64,000 bases of DNA, from NCBI RefSeq assembly GCF_013362815.1, contig NZ_JABFVK010000046.1, forward strand, positions 57,599-121,598. The letters run 5' to 3'. This DNA is from Hamadaea sp. (GTDB lineage: Bacteria; Actinomycetota; Actinomycetes; Mycobacteriales; Micromonosporaceae). The notes beneath the pieces were generated by a model. That model made no database searches and was not told where the DNA came from. It saw nothing but the letters and a program-made list of their open reading frames with translations. A program made the position numbers and the translations under genes. Of this stretch, positions 1 to 6,068 are shown one piece after another. Positions within the stretch are counted from its first letter, which is position 1; each line of letters opens with the position of its first letter.

Positions 1-45
1 CAGTCGACGATCGTGGGCGGCGAGGTGGAGTACCCGCCTCGATGA
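1..45 (+). CDS. C-terminal end of an upstream gene (partial)
   Basis: Frame 1 is open from the window edge and encodes 14 residues ending IVGGEVEYPPR before a TGA stop at 43-45. The codons have GC-rich third positions like the neighbouring genes. The tail resembles the last strand of some amidohydrolases, but it is too short to assign. The gene starts outside the window. Confidence 0.35.
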   Translation, partial: QSTIVGGEVEYPPR

Positions 46-62
46 AGGCTGTGACCAGCGCC

Positions 63-68
63 TAGAGT
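63..68 (+). promoter_or_regulatory. -10 box of a leaderless promoter
   Basis: TAGAGT fits the actinobacterial TANNNT -10 pattern and ends 7 nt before the ATG at 76. Transcription would therefore begin at or next to the start codon. No Shine-Dalgarno sequence or clear -35 box is visible. Confidence 0.5.
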
Positions 69-75
69 CGTCGGA

Positions 76-807
76 ATGGCAACGAGGCTGGTACAGATCA
101 ACATGAAGGCGCACGACGACGTCAAGCTGGGCGCCTTCTGGGCCGAGGCACTCGGCTGGGGCGTCGACCACGAGGAGCCCGGCGTGACCAACCTCCTGCC
201 CGAAGGCGGTTACGTCTACCCGGATCCGGTCGCCGTCGTCGTCGACCTGGTCGTCTCCGCCGAGCCCAAGACCGTGAAGAACCGCGTACACCTGGATCTC
301 GCCAGCACCTCGGCCGAGCACCAGGCCGAGACGGTCGCGCGCCTGACGGAGCTGGGCGCCCGGCCGATCGACATCGGCCAGGGCGACGTCTCGTGGGTCG
401 TGATGGCCGACCCGGAGGGCAACGAGTTCTGCGTGCTGGACTCGCTGTACGCCGAGACCGGCCCGATCGCGTCGGTCGTGGTCGACTGCGCTGATCCCCA
501 GGCGATGGCCCGTTTCTGGGGCGCGGCGACGGACTGGCCGGTTCACAAGGTGGACGACCAGAGCGCGGTGCTCCGCTCGTCGGCGGGCGTCGGCCCGTAC
601 TTGCAGTTCCTTCGCACTCCCGACGTCAAGACGGTGTGGAACCGGGTTCATCTCGACGTCCGCCCGTACCCCGGGGACGACCCCGAGGCGGAGGCGGACC
701 GGCTGCGCAACCTCGGAGCCACCGAAGTCGATCTCGGCGGTGCCATCTCGTGGAAGGTGTTCACCGACCCGGAGGGCAACGAGTTCTGCCTGCTCTCCCC
801 GGCCTGA
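76..807 (+). CDS. Two-domain VOC (glyoxalase-like) protein
   Basis: This 243-residue protein has two tandem glyoxalase-like VOC units, roughly residues 5-117 and 122-243. Each begins with a short strand and an AFWAEALGW or ARFWGAATDW helix and ends with the same DPEGNEFC strand. VOC proteins of this type are cytoplasmic and form a metal or small-ligand pocket between paired beta-alpha-beta-beta-beta units. They are often linked to drug binding or resistance, but the substrate cannot be read here. The ATG was chosen because a TAGAGT -10 box lies 7 nt upstream and there is no Shine-Dalgarno sequence. Confidence 0.85.
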   Translation: MATRLVQINMKAHDDVKLGAFWAEALGWGVDHEEPGVTNLLPEGGYVYPDPVAVVVDLVVSAEPKTVKNRVHLDLASTSAEHQAETVARLTELGARPIDIGQGDVSWVVMADPEGNEFCVLDSLYAETGPIASVVVDCADPQAMARFWGAATDWPVHKVDDQSAVLRSSAGVGPYLQFLRTPDVKTVWNRVHLDVRPYPGDDPEAEADRLRNLGATEVDLGGAISWKVFTDPEGNEFCLLSPA

Positions 808-855
808 CCCCGGCTGACCCGTTTGCGAACTTCGTGCTCCGGGTAGCCCCACCCG

Positions 856-1530
856 GTGAAGGCAAGGCGCCGGTGGCTCTGGTCGAACAGCCTGTCCCTG
901 GTGACGTTCGGCGCGTTCGTTGTGTTCGTGACCGGTCAGGCGCTGGCCGGCTGGCGGGTACGCAACGAGCAGCTGGCCCAGGCCGGGGCGGCAGCCGACA
1001 GCTTCTGGGCGTACCTCGGCTCGGGGCACTTCGGCGAGGCGCTGCTGGAGAACTGGGAGTCGGAGTTTCTGCAGCTGGGCGCTTATGTGCTGCTGACGGC
1101 GTACTTGGTGCAGCGGGGGTCGCCCGAGTCCAAGTCGCTGGACGGCAAGGACCGTCCCGGTGACGATCCGGACAACGCCACCGCCGACTCCCCCGGCTGG
1201 TCCCGAGGCGGCGGCTGGCGGCAGCTGCTCTACCGCAACAGTCTTGCCATCGTGCTGCTCGGATTCTTCGCGCTCAGCTTCCTCGGGCACTTGATCGCCG
1301 GCACCGCGGCGTACAACGAGGAACAGAAGCTGGAGACCGGCGCAGCGCCGGTGAGCCTCGGGCAGTTCGCCCGGACGGCCGAGTTCTGGTTTCAATCCAT
1401 GCAGAACTGGCAGAGCGAATTCTTCTCCGTCGGCGCTCTGGTGCTGCTCTCGGTCGTGCTGCGCCAGCACGGTTCGCCGCAGTCCAAACCGGTCACCGCT
1501 CCGCATGACCAGACCGGATCTGAGGAGTAG
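856..1530 (+). CDS. DUF6766-like membrane protein with internal duplication
   Basis: This 224-residue membrane protein starts at GTG. It contains two copies of one unit, about residues 9-95 and 126-215. Each copy has an NSL start, a hydrophobic helix, a charged stretch, an NWESEF or NWQSEF motif, a second hydrophobic helix and a closing Q(R/H)GSP(E/Q)SK motif. A hydrophilic linker rich in Asp, Gly and Pro joins them. This matches my memory of the DUF6766 family, whose function is unknown. It is 48 nt downstream of the VOC gene on the same strand and may share its transcript. Confidence 0.7.
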   Translation: MKARRRWLWSNSLSLVTFGAFVVFVTGQALAGWRVRNEQLAQAGAAADSFWAYLGSGHFGEALLENWESEFLQLGAYVLLTAYLVQRGSPESKSLDGKDRPGDDPDNATADSPGWSRGGGWRQLLYRNSLAIVLLGFFALSFLGHLIAGTAAYNEEQKLETGAAPVSLGQFARTAEFWFQSMQNWQSEFFSVGALVLLSVVLRQHGSPQSKPVTAPHDQTGSEE

Positions 1531-1582
1531 CCCGGGGTGACGCGGGTACCCGGTCAGCATCCGAGAGGAGGAAGGACGGGAC

Positions 1583-2002
1583 ATGAACGGACAAAGTGTT
1601 CATGAGGTGATGACCCGGGAACCGGTGACCATCAGCTCGCGCGAGACACTGATCGGCGCGGCGACCATGATGCGGGACTACGACATCGGCGACGTCATCG
1701 TGACCGATGGCGAACGGCCGATCGGCATCCTGACCGACCGCGACATCATCGTCCGGGCCATCGCCGAGGGCCGCGGGCTGACCACCCCGGTCGGCGAGGT
1801 GTGCAGCACGGACCTGGTGACCGTGACGCCGGAGGACGGCACGCAGCGGGTCGTCGAATTGATGCGCGGCAAGAAGATCCGCCGTCTTCCAGTGACCGAG
1901 AACGGACGTCTCGTCGGCGTCGTCTCGCTCGGCGACATGGCGGTCGAACGGGACCCGCACTCGGCGCTGGCCGACATCAGCTCCGGGCGGCCCAACCACT
2001 GA
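1583..2002 (+). CDS. CBS-domain pair protein
   Basis: The 139 residues are almost entirely two CBS motifs, about 7-62 and 72-128. Signatures are VHEVMTREPVTI, the IGILTDRDI turn and the matching RLVGVVSLGDMA turn. CBS pairs bind adenosine nucleotides and act as cytoplasmic energy sensors. Stand-alone proteins of this kind are common in the dormancy or stress responses of actinomycetes. A strong GAGGAGGAAGGA ribosome binding site lies just upstream of the ATG. No effector domain is fused, so its partner is unknown. Confidence 0.88.
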   Translation: MNGQSVHEVMTREPVTISSRETLIGAATMMRDYDIGDVIVTDGERPIGILTDRDIIVRAIAEGRGLTTPVGEVCSTDLVTVTPEDGTQRVVELMRGKKIRRLPVTENGRLVGVVSLGDMAVERDPHSALADISSGRPNH

Positions 2003-2036
2003 CGCTGTCCTATCAGGACGGTTTGTGATCCGGTTT

Positions 2037-2102
2037 GTGATCCACATCCCGGAACGTGTCAAATTCGGGCTCCCATTCGACACGTTCCGGGATGTGGATC
2101 AC
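2037..2102. repeat. Perfect 24-bp inverted repeat with 18-nt loop
   Basis: The arms 2037-2060 and 2079-2102 are perfect reverse complements. The left arm begins GTGATCCACATCCCGGAACG, and an 18-nt loop separates the arms. The element lies between convergent genes ending at 2002 and 2113, so it could be a bidirectional terminator. A stem this long and perfect without a T tract also resembles a dispersed palindromic repeat. A short direct repeat (TTTGTGATCC twice) precedes it. Confidence 0.85.
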
Positions 2103-2112
2103 GCTCGGATGG

Positions 2113-2733
2113 TCAGTCGGCGCGGACGTCCAGGCCGAGCCGAGTGGCGACGACGCAGGCCTGATCGAAGTCGATGATCGCCCCGGCGAGCTCGACGGTC
2201 AGCGGATCGAGCGCGGTCAGGTCGCTGCCGCGCAGATCACAGGCCATCAGGCTGGACTTGGCCAGCCAGGCGCCGGACAGGTCCACGCGGCGGAAACTCG
2301 CACCGTCAAGGCGTGCGCCCGTGAGGTCGGCTTCCCGCATGCGTACGCCGTCGAACTTCGTCCGACGCAGATCCGCGCCCGGCAGGCCGACGAACGACCA
2401 GTCCCCACCGGTGACCGTCATCAGCTCGTACGCACAGCCGTCGAACATGCTGCCGACTAGCTTGCAGCCCGTGAAGTCGACGTCGAAGAAGCCGCACTGG
2501 GTGAACGTGCAATTGATGAAGGCCGAATCGGTATGCGCCGAGGCGTTGAACTTCACGCCCCGGAAGGTGCACTCGGTGAACGTCGCGCCCTGCCCGACCG
2601 CCTCGGTCAGGTCGACCTCGACGAAGGCGACCCGGGTATGCGTCTGACCGGTGAGGTCCTCGCCGTACCAGTCGAGTCCCCGGACGGTCGACTCGGTCGG
2701 TGGTGGCGCGTGCCCGTGCTTCCGATCAGCCAT
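2113..2733 (-). CDS. Pentapeptide-repeat protein
   Basis: The 206-residue protein is built of A(D/N)LXX-type pentapeptides from about residue 35 to 190, for example ADLTGARLDGASF, VDLSGAWL and CDLRGSDL. Such proteins fold into a right-handed square beta-helix. Some (Qnr, McbG, MfpA) mimic DNA and protect gyrase. Many others have no known role, and nothing here proves gyrase protection. There is no signal peptide. It is transcribed divergently from the VOC gene at 2757. Confidence 0.85.
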   Translation of the reverse strand: MADRKHGHAPPPTESTVRGLDWYGEDLTGQTHTRVAFVEVDLTEAVGQGATFTECTFRGVKFNASAHTDSAFINCTFTQCGFFDVDFTGCKLVGSMFDGCAYELMTVTGGDWSFVGLPGADLRRTKFDGVRMREADLTGARLDGASFRRVDLSGAWLAKSSLMACDLRGSDLTALDPLTVELAGAIIDFDQACVVATRLGLDVRAD

Positions 2734-2744
2734 GCCGCGGATCT

Positions 2745-2750
2745 TATGCT
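2745..2750 (+). promoter_or_regulatory. -10 box of a leaderless promoter
   Basis: TATGCT lies 6 nt before the ATG at 2757 and fits TANNNT. No ribosome binding site is present, so a leaderless mRNA is likely. Confidence 0.5.
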
Positions 2751-2756
2751 CAGCCC

Positions 2757-3197
2757 ATGACGATTAAGCGGATGGACAACGTCGGCATCGTGGTCGACGA
2801 CCTCGACGCCGCCATCGCCTTCTTCACCGAGCTCGGCATGGTGCTCGAAGGGCGGATGACGATCGAGGCGGAGTGGGCCGCCAAGACCGTCGGCCTCGAA
2901 GACACGCGGTCCGAGATCGCGATGATGAGTACGCCGGACGGCGGCAGCCGGATCGAGTTCATGATGTACCACCGGCCGGAGATGATCAGGCCGGAGCCGG
3001 CCGCGCCTCCGGCGAACACGGTCGGCCTGCATCGGTTGATGTTCGCCGTCGACGACATCGAGGACACCGTCGCCCGGCTAAGTAAGCACGGCGGCGAGCT
3101 CATCGGCGAGATCACCCGGTTCGAGGACGTCTTCCTGCTCGTCTACTTCCGGGGCCCGGCCGGCATCGTCATCGGGCTGGCGCAGGGGCTCAGCTGA
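2757..3197 (+). CDS. Single-domain VOC family protein
   Basis: The 146-residue protein is one VOC unit of glyoxalase/dioxygenase type. It opens with IKRMDNVGIVVDDLDAAIAF, followed by FFTELGM, a central HRLMFAVDDIEDTVARL helix, and a terminal strand with RGPAGIVIGLAQ. The substrate is not predictable. The ATG at 2757 is preferred over upstream starts because the domain begins there and a TATGCT -10 box lies 6 nt before it. Its last 8 nt overlap the 3' end of the convergent HxlR gene. Confidence 0.85.
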   Translation: MTIKRMDNVGIVVDDLDAAIAFFTELGMVLEGRMTIEAEWAAKTVGLEDTRSEIAMMSTPDGGSRIEFMMYHRPEMIRPEPAAPPANTVGLHRLMFAVDDIEDTVARLSKHGGELIGEITRFEDVFLLVYFRGPAGIVIGLAQGLS

Positions 3198-3540
3198 CCA
3201 GTTCGTGGCCGTGGTCGATCGCCCATTGGCCGATGACGGCGAGCGGCCCGTGCACGAGGGACGCCCCCAACGCCGTCAGGTCGTACTCGACGTTGCGCGG
3301 CGTCGAGTCCGGCGTACGCATGACGAGCCCGCTCGCCGTCAGGCGGCGCAGCGACTCGGTGACCGCCTTGTCGCTAACATCACCGATCGCGGTGATCAGC
3401 GCATTGCGACGATGCGGGCCCTGGCGCAGCGCGACGAGAACCACCGGATCCCAGCTGTGCGATAGCAGGTCGGTGACCGCCCGAATCCGGCAATCGGCCA
3501 CGAAGTCGTAGCAGTCGGCGCCGCGCGCGGATGTTCCCAT
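3190..3540 (-). CDS. HxlR-family transcriptional regulator
   Basis: This 116-residue winged-helix protein has the HxlR hallmarks: an N-terminal Cys (ADCYDF), then a DLLSHSWDPVVLVAL helix, RRNALITAIGDVSDKAVTES as recognition region, and a wing at TPRNVEYDLT. Two cysteines, residues 10 and 17, sit where redox-sensing relatives such as YodB, HypR and QorR carry sensor cysteines. Thiol sensing is therefore plausible but unproven. It is divergent from the reductase gene at 3605, with palindromes in the 64-nt gap. The start at 3540 is the natural domain start; a longer reading would run over the shared promoter. Confidence 0.85.
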   Translation of the reverse strand: MGTSARGADCYDFVADCRIRAVTDLLSHSWDPVVLVALRQGPHRRNALITAIGDVSDKAVTESLRRLTASGLVMRTPDSTPRNVEYDLTALGASLVHGPLAVIGQWAIDHGHELVS

Positions 3541-3546
3541 GCACCA

Positions 3547-3583
3547 GATGGTGCCACCATCGTTCCCACCGATCGGTAGGAAC
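3547..3583. promoter_or_regulatory. Two palindromes, likely HxlR operators
   Basis: GATGGTG-C-CACCATC (3547-3561) is a perfect 15-bp palindrome. It is followed directly by a 22-bp near-palindrome, GTTCC(C)ACCGATCGGT(A)GGAAC, at 3562-3583 with one mismatched pair. The second covers the expected -35 region of the reductase promoter, whose -10 box TAACGT is at 3592-3597. Autoregulation and control of the reductase by the HxlR protein is the likely role. Confidence 0.6.
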
Positions 3584-3591
3584 CGGCTGCC

Positions 3592-3597
3592 TAACGT
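3592..3597 (+). promoter_or_regulatory. -10 box of a leaderless promoter
   Basis: TAACGT ends 7 nt before the ATG at 3605, with no Shine-Dalgarno sequence between. The expected -35 position is covered by the palindrome at 3562-3583. Confidence 0.5.
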
Positions 3598-3604
3598 CGT
3601 CGGC

Positions 3605-4210
3605 ATGAAGATCTCGATCCTCGGCACGGGGAACATGGCGTCGGCGTTGGCACAGGTCTGGATCGCGGCGGGACACACCGTCACCGTCGCCGGCCGCTCT
3701 GCCGACAAGACGGCGGAACTAGCTCGACAGGTGGGTGCGACGGCGGCCTCGCCCGGTCAGGCGGCTGCGGGCGCGGATGCGGTCGTGATGGCCGTCTCGT
3801 GGGACGGCGTACCGGACATGATCGAACTGGCGGGCGGATCGCAGGGTGCGCTCCGGGGCGTACCGGTCATCGACTGCACGAATCCGCTGGACTACGGCAC
3901 CGGCGTACACCGGATGGCCACCGGATCGACGGCCGAGCTGATCGCCGAGAAGTCCGGAGCCGACGTCGTCAAAGCCCTGCACCTGTACGCCGGTCAGATG
4001 TGGCTGACCAAGCAGGAGAAGCCACGGGTCGTCACGATGTGCGGTGACGACGAGGCGGCGCTGGAGATCGCCGATCGCCTGGTCACTGACCTCGGCGGTA
4101 CGCCGGCCACGATCGGCGGGCTGAGCCGCGCCCGGCAGCTGGAAGAGACCGCCGGTGTCGTGTTCAGCCTCTACAGCCAGGGAATCGCCCCCGCGACCGC
4201 GATGCCGTGA
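3605..4210 (+). CDS. NADPH-dependent F420-reductase-like oxidoreductase
   Basis: The 201-residue protein begins with a Rossmann nucleotide-binding motif, ISILGTGNMASALAQVW, followed by a basic AGRSADK turn that favours NADP(H). This is the arrangement of the F420:NADP oxidoreductase/pyrroline-5-carboxylate-reductase-like family. The middle has the typical DAVVMAVSWDGV strand and a VIDCTNPLDYG motif. Activity on F420 is inferred only from the family. It is divergent from the HxlR regulator, a common arrangement for redox-responsive reductases. Confidence 0.8.
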   Translation: MKISILGTGNMASALAQVWIAAGHTVTVAGRSADKTAELARQVGATAASPGQAAAGADAVVMAVSWDGVPDMIELAGGSQGALRGVPVIDCTNPLDYGTGVHRMATGSTAELIAEKSGADVVKALHLYAGQMWLTKQEKPRVVTMCGDDEAALEIADRLVTDLGGTPATIGGLSRARQLEETAGVVFSLYSQGIAPATAMP

Positions 4211-4263
4211 GCGTACGCGGTCCCGCCGACGCAACCGGCGGGACCGCCCAGCGCCGCAAACCG

Positions 4264-4293
4264 TTCGACCGTGCACTTCGCCGATCCGATAAT
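4264..4293 (+). promoter_or_regulatory. Promoter of the GNAT gene at 4301
   Basis: TTCGAC (4264-4269) and GATAAT (4288-4293) are separated by 18 bp. The -10 box ends 7 nt before the ATG at 4301. This is one of the better leaderless promoters in the window. Confidence 0.55.
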
Positions 4294-4300
4294 GAGCCCC

Positions 4301-4708
4301 ATGAAGATCCGCCTCGCGACCAGCCTGGCCGACATCAACGCCGCCGAACCCCTGTTCGACGGGCCCGTCCAACCCGCCGCCGCCCGCCGGTTCCTCGACG
4401 CCGACGGCCACCACCTGCTCGTCGCCTACACCGACGGCGAAGACGCTGTCGGCATGATCGTCGGGGTCGAGACCACCATGCCCGACAAAGGCACCGAGAT
4501 GTTCCTGTCCGAACTCGGCGTCGACGAGGCCCACCGCAACCAGGGCATCGGCCGCGCCCTCGTCCAGGCCCTGCGCGACCTCGCCGCCACCCGCGGCTGC
4601 ACCGGCATGTGGGTGCCCGTCGACCACGACAACGAACCCGCCCACCGCACCTACCTCGCGACCCAGCCCACTGGCGACGAGACGGTACGCGTCTTCAGCT
4701 GGGACTAG
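4301..4708 (+). CDS. GNAT-family N-acetyltransferase
   Basis: The 135-residue protein has the GNAT core. An acidic strand (EMFLSELGVDEAHR) leads into the acetyl-CoA-binding loop NQGIGRALVQAL, then a C-terminal strand. Gene length and motif A position (about 80-95) are normal. The acceptor is unknown. The ATG at 4301 is preferred to ATG 4292 because the GATAAT box covers the earlier codon and lies 7 nt from the later one. Confidence 0.83.
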   Translation: MKIRLATSLADINAAEPLFDGPVQPAAARRFLDADGHHLLVAYTDGEDAVGMIVGVETTMPDKGTEMFLSELGVDEAHRNQGIGRALVQALRDLAATRGCTGMWVPVDHDNEPAHRTYLATQPTGDETVRVFSWD

Positions 4709-4757
4709 ACCCATCGACGCGATGCCACCACCTGACCAGAACGGAAGGTCACGATGA

Positions 4758-5273
4758 ATGACTAGCCCACGGGTGCCCGCGCCCACGTCGAGGCTGGCGT
4801 TCCGGCCGATGACTGCCGACGATCTTGATGACATGGCCGCGCTGCTCGGCGACCCGGCCGTGATGCGCCATTATCCGAGCCCGAAGACCCGGGCCGAGGC
4901 GCTCGACTGGATCCACTGGAACCAGCGGCTCTACCGGGAGCACGGCTACGGGCTGTGGGTGGTCACGATGCGCGACAGCGGCGAGTTCGTGGGCGACTGC
5001 GGGCTCACGCCGCAAGAAATCGAGGGTGTGGTCGAGCTAGAGGTCGGCTATCACGTCCGCGCGGATTTGCAGGGACACGGGTACGCCACGGAAGCGGCTG
5101 CGGCGTGCCGGGACTTCGCGCGGGACGTCGTCGGGGCCGAGCGCCTCATCGCGATCATCCGGCCGGACAACCGCCCGTCGCAGCGGGTCGCGGAGAAGAT
5201 CGGGCTGCCGTTCGAGCGTACGGCGCTGTCCCGATCCGGCCTGCCCGTGACGGTGTACGCCACGGCGCTGTGA
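4758..5273 (+). CDS. GNAT acetyltransferase, RimJ/RimL type
   Basis: The 171 residues match the RimJ/RimL branch of GNAT enzymes. They start with a RLAFRPMTADDLDDMAALL segment, carry GDCGLTPQEI and VGYHVRADLQGHGYATEAAA as motif A, and end with IIRPDNRPSQRVAEKIGL, the motif B helix that packs on CoA. Such enzymes acetylate protein N-termini or small amines; the target here is unknown. A GGAAGG ribosome binding site lies 9 nt before the ATG at 4758. A competing ATG at 4754 runs into a stop after three codons. Confidence 0.87.
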   Translation: MTSPRVPAPTSRLAFRPMTADDLDDMAALLGDPAVMRHYPSPKTRAEALDWIHWNQRLYREHGYGLWVVTMRDSGEFVGDCGLTPQEIEGVVELEVGYHVRADLQGHGYATEAAAACRDFARDVVGAERLIAIIRPDNRPSQRVAEKIGLPFERTALSRSGLPVTVYATAL

Positions 5274-5276
5274 CGA

Positions 5277-5945
5277 TCATCCGCCGTTCCGGCGCACCAT
5301 TTCGGTGATCCAAATCGGGGCGTACGGGGACGTGCAGTTCGGCGGGGTCGGATAGTCCTTCAGGACCTCCAGGCGCTCACCGATCTCGATGGCCCGCGTA
5401 CGCAGTTCGGGGTGGTCGATGCCGATCTGCGCCAGACAGTGGTTCATCGCCCATTGCAGCCGGTCGGGGGCGTCTTTCAGGTCGGCTTCGATGACGTCGA
5501 GCAGGCCCGGCAGGTCGAGGCCCACCGGATTCTTCGCCACCCCTTCGGTAGTCAGCGCCCAGCCCGCGCTCGCCACCACTGGGTCGGGATCGGCCAGCCA
5601 CGCCAGCCGGAGCTCTTCCGCGTACGGGCTCTTCTTCACTACGTAGTTCACGAGCCAGTCGTGGACTTTCGGCGTACGCGCCTCGCGCAGCATGGCGTCC
5701 AGTTCATCCCGGTTGTACGCCTTCGGGCGGCAGACGAGCAGCGCCAGCAGCCGGGCGGCGGTGTCCCCCGTGGCCCACAGCTCCAAGGCGAGCGCCTGCT
5801 GCGTCTTGAGGTCCTTTGCGAGCGCCCGTAGCCGGGACAGGTTCACGCCGTGGTCGTCGCCGTGCTTGACGTTCACCGCGCGCGCCTTCGGATCCTCGAG
5901 CGCGGCCAGGTCCGCCATCACCTCGGCGATCTTCGTCTCCGCCAT
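5277..5945 (-). CDS. AlkD-like DNA alkylation repair protein
   Basis: This 222-residue all-helical protein has the pattern of HEAT-like repeat DNA glycosylases of the AlkC/AlkD family. Signatures are an NVKHGDDHGVNLSRLRALAKDL start, then ELWATGDTAARLLALLV, HDWLVNYVVKKSPYAEEL and SAGWALTTEGV repeats. Family members flip out alkylated purines without base intercalation. The catalytic Trp/Asp/Arg set of AlkD cannot be aligned with certainty by eye. Its stop is 3 nt from the convergent acetyltransferase gene. Confidence 0.8.
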   Translation of the reverse strand: MAETKIAEVMADLAALEDPKARAVNVKHGDDHGVNLSRLRALAKDLKTQQALALELWATGDTAARLLALLVCRPKAYNRDELDAMLREARTPKVHDWLVNYVVKKSPYAEELRLAWLADPDPVVASAGWALTTEGVAKNPVGLDLPGLLDVIEADLKDAPDRLQWAMNHCLAQIGIDHPELRTRAIEIGERLEVLKDYPTPPNCTSPYAPIWITEMVRRNGG

Positions 5946-6068
5946 GCCAGGCAGTTTAGCTGCGGCGCTACTGCGATTTCAGTACGCCGAATGTCAGCAG
6001 ACGCACGACGACCGGAGGCTCAGCGGACGCGAGTCTGGGCGGGTAACCGTTTCGGACAGGAGTGGCAG

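Noticed and set aside
4207..4761. 184-codon Arg/Pro-rich frame overlapping the acetyltransferase gene
   Set aside because: Composition is that of an out-of-frame reading, and the GNAT protein in the other frame is convincing.
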